Below, one piece after another: positions 23,916 to 31,194 of a stretch of DNA of 64,000 nucleotides (position 1 is the stretch's first letter; every line of letters starts with the position of its first letter). The stretch comes from Streptosporangium becharense (lineage in GTDB: Bacteria; Actinomycetota; Actinomycetes; Streptosporangiales; Streptosporangiaceae). The translations under genes were made by a program, and so were the position numbers. A model generated the notes under the pieces. That model was not told where the DNA came from and did not search any database. It saw only the letters and a list, made by a program, of their open reading frames with translations. The stretch is taken from assembly GCF_014204985.1 (NCBI RefSeq), contig NZ_JACHMP010000001.1, forward strand, positions 6,696,001 through 6,760,000, given 5' to 3'.

Positions 23916-25400
23916 TCACCCACGTGTCCGGCCCGGTCCGGTCGGAGCGTCGTCACCGGACGGTTCGTCGTCGGCTCCGGCCGGACCGGTCGGCTCCGGC
24001 CGGACCAGGACGTTCTCCCGGATGGCCGCGAAGGCGATCAGTGCGGAGACGCCCATCATCGCCGCGCCGATCAGCATCGTCGTACGGAACCCCGCGGTGA
24101 ACGTCGCGGGGGAGGTGAAGGCGTCACCGGTCAGGCCCGCCAGCGGGGGGATCGCAGCCACCGCGAGCAGCCCGCCGGTCCGGGCGACGGCGTTGTTGAC
24201 GCCGCTGGCCACCCCCGCGTGCCGATCGTCCGCGGTGGCCAGGACGGTCGCGGTGAGCGGCGCGACCGCCGCCGACAGACCGAGGCCGAACAGGCTCACC
24301 GGGAGCAGCACGTCGACCACGTACGACGATCCGGGGCCGATCCGCGCCATCAGCAGCAGCGCCGCGGCGCACATCAGGATGCCCGCGGTCATCGGCGCCC
24401 GCGGCCCGATCCGCCTGGCCACCTCACCCGCGCGCGACGACAGCAGCAGCATCAGGACCGTGACCGGGATGATCGCCGAGCCCGCCGCGAGCGGGAGGAA
24501 CCCCGCCGAGACCTGGAGCTGGACGACCAGCAGGAAGAACACCACGCCCATCGCCGCGTACATGACGAACGTGACGGCGTTGACCGCGGTGAACACCCGG
24601 GAGGCGAAGACCTCGACCGGGACGAGCGCGGCGGGGGAGCGTCTGATCTCCAGCCGGACGAACGCGGCGCCCAGCAGCGCGCCGGCCGCCAGCGGGACCG
24701 GCCGCAGGTCGACCAGGCCGTAGGTGATCCCGGCCAGCGCCAGCGCGGCCAGCGCCGTGCCGAGCACGTCGAACCGGCCGGTGGCCTCGGGGTTGCGGCT
24801 CTCCGGGACGTGCCGCACGGTCACCGCGACCACCAGCGCGGCCACCGGCAGATTGATCAGGAACACCCAGCGCCAGCCGGCCGTCTCCACCAGCCACCCG
24901 CCGAGCAGCGGGCCGACGGCCGCGGCCACCCCGCCCAGCCCCGACCAGGCCCCGATCGCCCTGGGCCGGTCGTCGCGGTCGAAGGACGCCTGGATGATGG
25001 CGAGGGAGCCCGGGGTGAGCAGCGCGCCGCCGATCCCCTGGAGCGCGCGGGCCGCCACGAGCGTCTCCACGCTGGGTGCCAGCCCGCACAGGGCCGAGGC
25101 GACCGCGAACCAGATCACGCCGGCCAGGAAGACCCCGCGCCTGCCGTACCGGTCGCCCAGTGAACCGCCCAGCAGGATCAGGCCCGCCAGCGTGAGGGTG
25201 TAGGCGTTGACGGTCCACTGCAGGCCGGCCATGTCGGCGTCCAGGTCGGCGCCGAGCGCGGGCAGGGCCACGTTGACGACGGTGCCGTCCAGCAGGGCGA
25301 TGCCCGACCCGAGCACGGTGGCGAGCAGCACCCGCCGGCCCGCCGGGGAGCCGAGACGGATGTGACCGTTCTCCGGGGCGCTGTCCACGCCGCTCATCAT
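23916..25400 (-). CDS. MFS drug:H+ antiporter, DHA2 (14-TM, EmrB/QacA-like)
   Basis: A 494-residue 14-helix transporter. The DHA2 signatures are visible: L-D-G-T-V-V-N-V-A-L-P in TM1, W-T-V-N-A-Y-T-L after it, G-D-R-Y-G-R-R in loop 2-3 and a motif C-like A-V-G-P-L-L-G-G-W. The family expels drugs or natural products using the proton gradient. GAGAGG precedes ATG 25400. It is transcribed divergently from the STM4015 gene with a 97-bp shared promoter region, but no local regulator is adjacent. The substrate is unknown. Confidence 0.9.
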   Translation of the reverse strand: MMSGVDSAPENGHIRLGSPAGRRVLLATVLGSGIALLDGTVVNVALPALGADLDADMAGLQWTVNAYTLTLAGLILLGGSLGDRYGRRGVFLAGVIWFAVASALCGLAPSVETLVAARALQGIGGALLTPGSLAIIQASFDRDDRPRAIGAWSGLGGVAAAVGPLLGGWLVETAGWRWVFLINLPVAALVVAVTVRHVPESRNPEATGRFDVLGTALAALALAGITYGLVDLRPVPLAAGALLGAAFVRLEIRRSPAALVPVEVFASRVFTAVNAVTFVMYAAMGVVFFLLVVQLQVSAGFLPLAAGSAIIPVTVLMLLLSSRAGEVARRIGPRAPMTAGILMCAAALLLMARIGPGSSYVVDVLLPVSLFGLGLSAAVAPLTATVLATADDRHAGVASGVNNAVARTGGLLAVAAIPPLAGLTGDAFTSPATFTAGFRTTMLIGAAMMGVSALIAFAAIRENVLVRPEPTGPAGADDEPSGDDAPTGPGRTRG

Positions 25401-25497
25401 CACCGACCTCTCGCCCGTCGGGCCCACGCCGATTCGGGAAGCGTCGGCGGTCTCTGGTAGGACGGGTCCTGTCACGTTAACCCCGACGGGAGCCCCG

Positions 25498-26454
25498 ATG
25501 GACCACTCCGAGTTCAACGACGACGTCGACGGTCTCCACCGCGGAGACTACGCCGGCCTGCCGATCGTCGGCCTTCGCCCGCCGGGTGCCCCCATGCCCG
25601 CCGCGGGCGAGGCGGCCTGGCGCGTCTCGGTCGAGACCTACGACGCCGAGGAGACGTTCGAGGAGCACTTCGCGCGTTTCGCCGAGACCGTCGACACCAC
25701 CGAGGTCAGGGCGCTCATCGTCGGCGGCTGGGAGGACGCCTACGAGAACGACTCGTCGGTGCCCGTCCGGCTCCTGGTGGAGAACGCGCCGCGCTTCCCC
25801 GCGCTGCGTTCGCTCTTCCTCGGCGCGATGCCCGCCGAGGAGTGCGAGATCTCCTGGATCCAGCAGAGCGACGTCACGCCCCTGCTGGAGGCGTTCCCGC
25901 TGCTGGAACGGCTGGAGGTGCGCGGCGGCTCCGGGCTGGCGCTCCGGCCGGTCGGCCACGACCGCCTGCGGATGCTGCGGCTGGAGTCGGGCGGGCTGCC
26001 CGCCGAGGTGGTCAGGGCGGTCGGCGACAGCGAGCTGCCCGCGCTCGAATACCTGGAACTCTGGCTCGGCGTGAGCGAGTACGGCGGCGACGTCGCCGTG
26101 ACCGACATGGAGGCCGTCCTGTCCGGCGCCCGGCTGCCCGCGCTCAGGCACCTGGGGCTGCAGGACAGCGAGATCCAGGACCAGGTGGCCGCGGCGGTGG
26201 CGGCGGCGCCGGTCGTGGACCGGCTGGAGTCGCTCGCCCTGTCCATGGGCACGCTGACCGACACCGGCGCCGAGGCGCTGCTGTCCGGCCGGTCGCTGGC
26301 CCACCTCAAGCGCCTCGACCTGCACCACCACTTCCTGTCCGACGCCATGCAGCGGCGCCTGCGGGAGGCGTTCGCGGGCACCGGCGTCGAGCTCGACCTC
26401 TCCGGCCGGGAGCGGCCCGACGGCACCCGGCGTTACGTCGCGGTCTCCGAGTGA
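25498..26454 (+). CDS. STM4015 family protein (leucine-rich-repeat-like)
   Basis: A 318-residue protein of the STM4015 family. The pattern of L-x-x-L-x-L spacing (for example L-P-A-L-E-Y-L-E-L, L-P-A-L-R-H-L-G-L, L-A-H-L-K-R-L-D-L) shows irregular leucine-rich repeats through the C-terminal two thirds. The acidic N-terminus contains D-Y-A-G-L-P-I-V. No catalytic motif is visible. It is the first gene of a five-gene operon with GTGA/ATGA overlaps that matches the STM4011-STM4015 set named after Salmonella genes. It probably serves as a binding or scaffold partner for the enzymes. GGGAG precedes ATG 25498. Confidence 0.82.
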   Translation: MDHSEFNDDVDGLHRGDYAGLPIVGLRPPGAPMPAAGEAAWRVSVETYDAEETFEEHFARFAETVDTTEVRALIVGGWEDAYENDSSVPVRLLVENAPRFPALRSLFLGAMPAEECEISWIQQSDVTPLLEAFPLLERLEVRGGSGLALRPVGHDRLRMLRLESGGLPAEVVRAVGDSELPALEYLELWLGVSEYGGDVAVTDMEAVLSGARLPALRHLGLQDSEIQDQVAAAVAAAPVVDRLESLALSMGTLTDTGAEALLSGRSLAHLKRLDLHHHFLSDAMQRRLREAFAGTGVELDLSGRERPDGTRRYVAVSE

Positions 26455-27695
26455 CCGCCCTCGCCGTCGTCGGGACCCCCGGTGACCGGCGGGTGGACCT
26501 GTTCGCCGCGGCGTGCACCCGGCACGGCCTGGCCGCGCCGGCGGTCGTGCCGTGGGTCCGCGTGCTGCGCGGCGAGGAGATCCGGCTGGAGCCCGGCGCG
26601 CTCGTGCGGATCGACTCACCCGGGGAGGACCCCGGAGCCGACGAACTGCTGCGCGGGCCCGGCGAGCCGTCCCGGGTCGGCGGTGGGGCCCGCTGGCACG
26701 CGGCGTTCACCGCGGGGATGGCGCGCGTGCGGGAGGCGGCCGGCCGCACGCCCGGCGCGGTGCTGCTCGCCGACCCCGATGAGATCGCGGTGATGTTCGA
26801 CAAGCGGCTCTGTCACGCCAGGCTCGCGGCGGCGGGGGTGCCGGTCCCGCCCGCGCTCCCCGGGCCGGTCCGCGACTACGCCGAGCTGCGACGGCGGATG
26901 GGCGAGGCACGCTGGGGCCGGGTGTTCGTCAAACCGGCCCACGGCTCGTCGGCGTCCGGGGTCGTCGCCCTGCACGCCTCCGGCCACCGGGTCAAAGCGG
27001 TGACCTCGGCCGACCTGTCCGGCGGGGAGCTGTACAACTCGCTGCGGGTCAGGTCCTACGAGGACGAGCGCGACCTGGCGGTCATCGTCGACCGGCTGGC
27101 CGCCGACGGGCTCCACGTCGAGCGCTGGTTCCCCAAGGCGAGCATCGGCGGGCGGGTGATCGACCTGCGGGTGGTCGTCGTGGACGGCACGCCCACCCAC
27201 GCGGTCGTCCGCGCCGGCCGTGCCCCGATGACCAACCTGCACCTCGGCGGCGTCCGGGGCGACCTCGACGCGGTCACGGCCGGGCTGGGCCCGGCGGGGT
27301 GGGCACGCGCGCTGGAGGTGTGCGCGGGGGCGGCGGCGTGCTTCCCCCGCAGTCTCGCGGTCGGGGTCGACCTGATGATCGGGGCCGACTGGCGGGGCCT
27401 CGCGGTGGCGGAGGTGAACGCCTTCGGCGACCTGCTGCCCCGGCTGGAGGGTCTGCCGGGCGGCGGAGCGGAGGGGCTCGACACCTACGACGCCCAGGTC
27501 CGCGCGATCCTCGGCGGGTACGCGGCGGGGCGTGTGCACCTCGGCCGGCACACGGTGGGGCGTGTGCACCTCGGGCGGCACGCGGTGGGGCCGGTGATCC
27601 GGCCCGCGCGGCCGGAGCCCGGCGTCCGGGGAACGCCCGGGGGAGGGCCGGTGCGACGGGCGGCCCGGAAACCGGAAGGAGAGGCCGGTGCGTGA
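26451..27695 (+). CDS. STM4014 family protein (ATP-grasp)
   Basis: A 414-residue ATP-grasp protein starting at a GTG that overlaps the STM4015 stop by 4 bp. Readable ATP-grasp elements: V-F-V-K-P-A-H-G-S-S-A-S-G (ATP lysine, near residue 163), R-V-I-D-L-R-V-V-V-V and the metal-binding A-V-A-E-V-N-A-F-G-D. Such enzymes usually join a carboxylate to an amine through an acyl phosphate. The C-terminal 65 residues are low complexity, with a 30-bp tandem duplication, and are probably dispensable. It overlaps the next gene by 8 bp. Confidence 0.82.
   Translation: MTALAVVGTPGDRRVDLFAAACTRHGLAAPAVVPWVRVLRGEEIRLEPGALVRIDSPGEDPGADELLRGPGEPSRVGGGARWHAAFTAGMARVREAAGRTPGAVLLADPDEIAVMFDKRLCHARLAAAGVPVPPALPGPVRDYAELRRRMGEARWGRVFVKPAHGSSASGVVALHASGHRVKAVTSADLSGGELYNSLRVRSYEDERDLAVIVDRLAADGLHVERWFPKASIGGRVIDLRVVVVDGTPTHAVVRAGRAPMTNLHLGGVRGDLDAVTAGLGPAGWARALEVCAGAAACFPRSLAVGVDLMIGADWRGLAVAEVNAFGDLLPRLEGLPGGGAEGLDTYDAQVRAILGGYAAGRVHLGRHTVGRVHLGRHAVGPVIRPARPEPGVRGTPGGGPVRRAARKPEGEAGA
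27527..27586 (+). repeat. 30-bp tandem duplication in STM4014 C-terminus
   Basis: Two 30-bp copies (27527-27556 and 27557-27586) differ at two positions and encode two decapeptides of the type G-R-V-H-L-G-R-H-T/A-V. They lie beyond the recognisable ATP-grasp core. Confidence 0.85.
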
Positions 27696-28503
27696 CATGA
27701 ACGAGGTCGTGGGCAGCCACGACCTGCTGCTGGTGACCCTCGACACGCTCCGCTACGACGTGGCCGAGGAGCTCATGGCCGCGGGGCGGCTGCCCACCCT
27801 GGCGCGGGTGCTGCCCGGTGGGCGGTGGGAGCGCCGGCACAGCCCCGGCAACTTCACCTACGCCGCCCACGCGGCGATCCTCGCCGGTTTCCTACCGACC
27901 CCGGCCGCACCCGGCCCGCATCCGCGGCCGTTCGCCGCGGCCTTCCCCGGCAGCGAGACCACGGCCGCGGGCACGTGGGTGTTCGACGCGGCCGACCTGC
28001 CCGGCGGGCTGGCCCGCGTGGGCTACCGCACGATCTGCGTCGGGGGAGTGGGGTTCTTCAACGGGCTCACCCCGCTCGGGTCCGTCCTGCCGGGGCTGTT
28101 CGCCGAGAGTCACTGGGAACCGGAGTTCGGGGTCACCTCGCCCACGTCGTTCGAGGCGCAGATCGCCCGCGCCGAGCGGGCCGTGGCGGGGGCGGACGGC
28201 CCGGTGTTCCTGTTCGTCAACGTCTCGGCGCTGCACCAGCCCAACTGGTTCCACCTGCCGGGGGCCACCCGCGACGACGGTGACAGCCGGGCCAGCCACG
28301 CCGCCGCGCTGGAGTACGTCGACCGGCACATCGGCAGGCTGTTCGCGCTGGTGAGCGAGCGACGCCCGGGGTACGCGATCGTCTGCTCCGATCACGGCAC
28401 CGCCTACGGTGAAGACGGATATGTCGGGCACCGGATCGGACACGAGGTCGTCTGGACCGTGCCCTACGGGGAGTTCACGATCGAGCGGGGGCGGTGGCGG
28501 TGA
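27688..28503 (+). CDS. STM4013/SEN3800 family hydrolase
   Basis: A 271-residue alkaline-phosphatase-superfamily protein. The first metal site appears as L-L-V-T-L-D-T-L-R-Y-D, and the second as V-C-S-D-H-G-T-A-Y-G followed by G-H-R-I-G-H. The nucleophile region is probably N-F-T-Y-A-A-H; the C/S-x-P-x-R sulfatase motif is absent. It therefore looks like a sulfatase-fold phosphohydrolase or phosphotransferase. GTG 27688 has AAGGAG 6 nt upstream. It overlaps STM4014 by 8 bp and STM4012 by 4 bp. Confidence 0.82.
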   Translation: MRDMNEVVGSHDLLLVTLDTLRYDVAEELMAAGRLPTLARVLPGGRWERRHSPGNFTYAAHAAILAGFLPTPAAPGPHPRPFAAAFPGSETTAAGTWVFDAADLPGGLARVGYRTICVGGVGFFNGLTPLGSVLPGLFAESHWEPEFGVTSPTSFEAQIARAERAVAGADGPVFLFVNVSALHQPNWFHLPGATRDDGDSRASHAAALEYVDRHIGRLFALVSERRPGYAIVCSDHGTAYGEDGYVGHRIGHEVVWTVPYGEFTIERGRWR

Positions 28504-30086
28504 CGCCGGGACCGGGCCAGGAGGCGAAGGCGGCGCAGGCGGCGCGGGAACCGGATCGGACGGTGGCGTCAGGGCCGGTGGAGGGGCTCGAACCGGGACG
28601 GGCAGTGGAAGGGCTCGAACCGGGACGGGCGGTGACGGTGCGACCGGTGGAAGGGGCGGCACCGGGACGGGCGGTGACGGTGCGGTCGGTGGAAGGACCG
28701 GGACGGGCGGTCGTGGCGGGCGGCGCCGCGGCGGACGTGAGACCGCCCCGGGAAGGGGAGGCGGACACGGGCCCGTACCAGGGATACGTCTACGCGTACC
28801 CGCACAAGACGGCCTACCGTCCCCTGGAGCCGCGTCCCCCGCTGGCCGAGGTGTGGGCGGACGAGCCGCTGCACAGTCTCTTCCTCTACCTGCACATCCC
28901 GTTCTGCGAGATGCGCTGCGGGTTCTGCAACCTGTTCACCCGGACCGGCGCGCCCGAGGAACTCGTGGCCGCCTACCTCGACGCGCTGGAACGCCAGGCC
29001 ACGGCCGTGCGCGACGCCCTGGACGGCCCGCGCTTCGCCGCCGCGGCGGTCGGCGGCGGCACGCCCACCTACCTGAGCGCCGCCGAGCTCACCCGGATGT
29101 TCGACCTCACCGAGCGTGTCATGGGAACCGACCTACGGGCCGTCCCCATGTCGGTGGAGACCTCCCCGGCGACCGCGACGGCCGATCGGCTCGCCGTCCT
29201 GGCCGAGCGGGGCACCACCCGGATCTCGATCGGCGTGCAGAGCTTCGTCGACGCCGAGGCCCGTGCGGCGGTCCGGCCGCAGCGGCGGCAGGAGGTCGAG
29301 GCGGCGCTCGACCGGATCCGGGCGGCCGGGTTCGACACGCTCAACATCGACCTGATCTACGGGATCGACGGGCAGACCGGGGAAACCTGGCGGCACTCGC
29401 TGGACGCGGCGCTCGTCTGGAAGCCCGAGGAGCTCTACCTCTACCCGCTGTACGTCCGCCCGCTCACCGGCCTCGCCAAGCGTGCCCGCGACTGGGACGA
29501 CCACCGGCTCACCCTCTACCGCCAGGGCCGCGACCACCTGCTGGCCGCCGGGTACGAGCAGGTCTCCATGCGGATGTTCCGGCTGCCCGGCAGACAGTCC
29601 CCGGCCGAGTACACCTGCCAGAGCGACGGCATGGTCGGCCTCGGCTGCGGCGCCCGCTCCTACACCTCCGGGCTGCACTACTCCTACGAGTACGCCGTCG
29701 CCGCCGGCCGGGTGCGCGCCATCGTCGACGAGTACGTGCGCCTGGCCGCCGGGGAGTTCGCCGTCGCCAACGTGGGCTTCCGGCTGGACGAGGAGGAGCG
29801 GCGCCGCCGTCACCTGATCCAGTCGCTGCTCCAGGCAGGGGGACTCGACCCGGTCCTCTACCGCGACCGTTTCGGCGCCGGCCCGGAGGAGCATTTCGGG
29901 GACGATCTGGAACGCCTGGCCGACCGGGGCTGGCTGGAACGCGACGCCCCGCCGCCCGGCGGCGGGGACCCCCGCCCCGGATGGCTCCGGCTCACCGCCG
30001 AGGGCCTCGCCCACTCCGACGCGGTCGGCCCGGCCCTGTTCTCCGGCCGGGTCCGCACGCTGATGGCCTCCTACGAGGAGCGATGA
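28500..30086 (+). CDS. STM4012 family radical SAM protein
   Basis: A 528-residue radical SAM enzyme related to oxygen-independent coproporphyrinogen oxidase (HemN-like). The cluster motif is C-E-M-R-C-G-F-C (CxxxCxxC) after Y-L-H-I-P-F; G-G-G-T-P-T follows. A HemW/HemN-like C-terminal winged-helix region (L-I-Q-S-L-L-Q) is present. GTG 28500 gives a 4-bp overlap with STM4013. Residues 1-80 are low-complexity repeats; family similarity begins at about G-P-Y-Q-G-Y-V-Y-A-Y-P-H-K, so GTG 28737 is a serious alternative start. The substrate is unknown; a peptide or a metabolite handled by the ATP-grasp partner is possible. Confidence 0.87.
   Translation: MTPGPGQEAKAAQAAREPDRTVASGPVEGLEPGRAVEGLEPGRAVTVRPVEGAAPGRAVTVRSVEGPGRAVVAGGAAADVRPPREGEADTGPYQGYVYAYPHKTAYRPLEPRPPLAEVWADEPLHSLFLYLHIPFCEMRCGFCNLFTRTGAPEELVAAYLDALERQATAVRDALDGPRFAAAAVGGGTPTYLSAAELTRMFDLTERVMGTDLRAVPMSVETSPATATADRLAVLAERGTTRISIGVQSFVDAEARAAVRPQRRQEVEAALDRIRAAGFDTLNIDLIYGIDGQTGETWRHSLDAALVWKPEELYLYPLYVRPLTGLAKRARDWDDHRLTLYRQGRDHLLAAGYEQVSMRMFRLPGRQSPAEYTCQSDGMVGLGCGARSYTSGLHYSYEYAVAAGRVRAIVDEYVRLAAGEFAVANVGFRLDEEERRRRHLIQSLLQAGGLDPVLYRDRFGAGPEEHFGDDLERLADRGWLERDAPPPGGGDPRPGWLRLTAEGLAHSDAVGPALFSGRVRTLMASYEER
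28578..28709 (+). repeat. Tandem 27/42-bp repeats at 5' end of STM4012
   Basis: Units start at 28578 (27 bp), 28605 (42 bp), 28647 (42 bp) and 28689 (partial). Each contains GTGGAAGG and CCGGGACGGGCG and encodes V-E-G-x-x-P-G-R-A-V. They lie before the conserved domain. Confidence 0.85.
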
Positions 30087-31054
30087 GGACGATGACCGCC
30101 GTTCCCGGCCCTCCTGACGTGCCCGGTACGCCCGGCGTATCTCCCGGGTTCACCGTTTCCGCTGCGCGCGGCGTCTCGACCGCCCCGACACCGCGCGGCC
30201 CGGGGGAGCCGGGTCACCTGACGGTCCTCTACCGGGGGCCGCTGGCGAGCTGCGACTACGACTGCCCCTACTGCCCGTTCGCCAAGCGCCGCGACGACCC
30301 GGAGAAGCTGCGGCGCGACCGGGCGGCGCTGGAACGGTTCGCCGCCTGGGTGACCGGGCGGGATCACCCCGTCTCGGTGCTGTTCACCCCCTGGGGCGAA
30401 GGGCTCGTCCGCTCCTGGTACCGCCGGGCGATGGTCGAGCTCAGCCGCCTCCCGCACGTGCGGCGCGTCGCCATCCAGACCAACCTCAGCCGCCGCCCCG
30501 GCTGGCTGGACGGCGCCGACCTGGACACGCTCGCCCTGTGGGCCACCTATCACCCCGGCCAGGTCTCCTACGGGCGCTTCCTCGACCGCTGCCGTGACCT
30601 GTCGGCGCGCGGGGTGCGTTTCAGCGTCGGCGTCGTCGGCCTGCCCGAGCACCTGGAGCCGGCCCGCCGCCTGCGGGCGGACCTGCCGGAGGGGGTCTAC
30701 CTGTGGGTGAACGCCGCCGAGGGGCTGATCTACACCGACGAGGAGGCGGCCGCCTGGACGGCGATCGACCCGTTGTTCCGCCACAGCCGGTTCCCGCACC
30801 GCAGCGCCGGTATGCCCTGCCGCACCGGGGAGAGCGTCGTCTCCGTCGACGGCGACGGCACTGTGCGGCGCTGCCACTTCGTCCCGGAGACGCTCGGTAA
30901 CCTGTACGACGGCACCTTCCGGCCCCGCGCCGCGCCGTGCCCGGCGGCGGTGTGCGACTGTCACATCGGCTATGTGCACCTGGAGCCGACCGGCCTGTAC
31001 GACGTCTTCGCCGGCGGCGTCCTGGAGCGGATCCCGGCCCGGCTCTCCCGGTAG
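30083..31054 (+). CDS. STM4011 family radical SAM protein
   Basis: A 323-residue radical SAM protein whose ATG overlaps the STM4012 stop by 4 bp. The cluster motif is C-D-Y-D-C-P-Y-C (CxxxCxxC) near residue 57. A second set of cysteines near the C-terminus (M-P-C-R-T-G-E, R-R-C-H-F, C-P-A-A-V-C-D-C-H-I-G-Y) looks like an auxiliary, SPASM-like iron-sulfur site, with the typical V-D-G-D-G-T-V-R-R-C-H-F-x-x-E-T-L-G-N-L. The first 45 residues are Pro/Gly-rich and variable. Two radical SAM enzymes in one operon point to a multi-step modification. It is the last gene of the coupled set. Confidence 0.87.
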   Translation: MRTMTAVPGPPDVPGTPGVSPGFTVSAARGVSTAPTPRGPGEPGHLTVLYRGPLASCDYDCPYCPFAKRRDDPEKLRRDRAALERFAAWVTGRDHPVSVLFTPWGEGLVRSWYRRAMVELSRLPHVRRVAIQTNLSRRPGWLDGADLDTLALWATYHPGQVSYGRFLDRCRDLSARGVRFSVGVVGLPEHLEPARRLRADLPEGVYLWVNAAEGLIYTDEEAAAWTAIDPLFRHSRFPHRSAGMPCRTGESVVSVDGDGTVRRCHFVPETLGNLYDGTFRPRAAPCPAAVCDCHIGYVHLEPTGLYDVFAGGVLERIPARLSR

Positions 31055-31194
31055 CCACGCCGGCCTGTTCCGTCCGGTCCGCTTCGCTCGGCCTGCTTCG
31101 TCCGCTCGGCCGGTATCGGGGATTATTCGGTGGCTCAACCCCCCTTCTCCCTTCTACCCTCACCGGAGCATCACGTCGTCACCGGGAGCAGACC

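Noticed and set aside
25498-26454. STM4015 protein as a RiPP precursor
   Set aside because: At 318 residues with LRR-like repeats it is too large and structured; a scaffold or binding role is more plausible.
27523-27600. CRISPR-like repeat
   Set aside because: Only two directly abutting 30-bp copies without spacers, inside a coding frame. No CRISPR array was found in the window.
28409-30082. Long in-frame extension upstream of STM4011 antecedent to ATG 30083
   Set aside because: It is the +1 frame of STM4012 with Arg/Pro/Gly-rich translation; the ATGA overlap at 30083 marks the real start.
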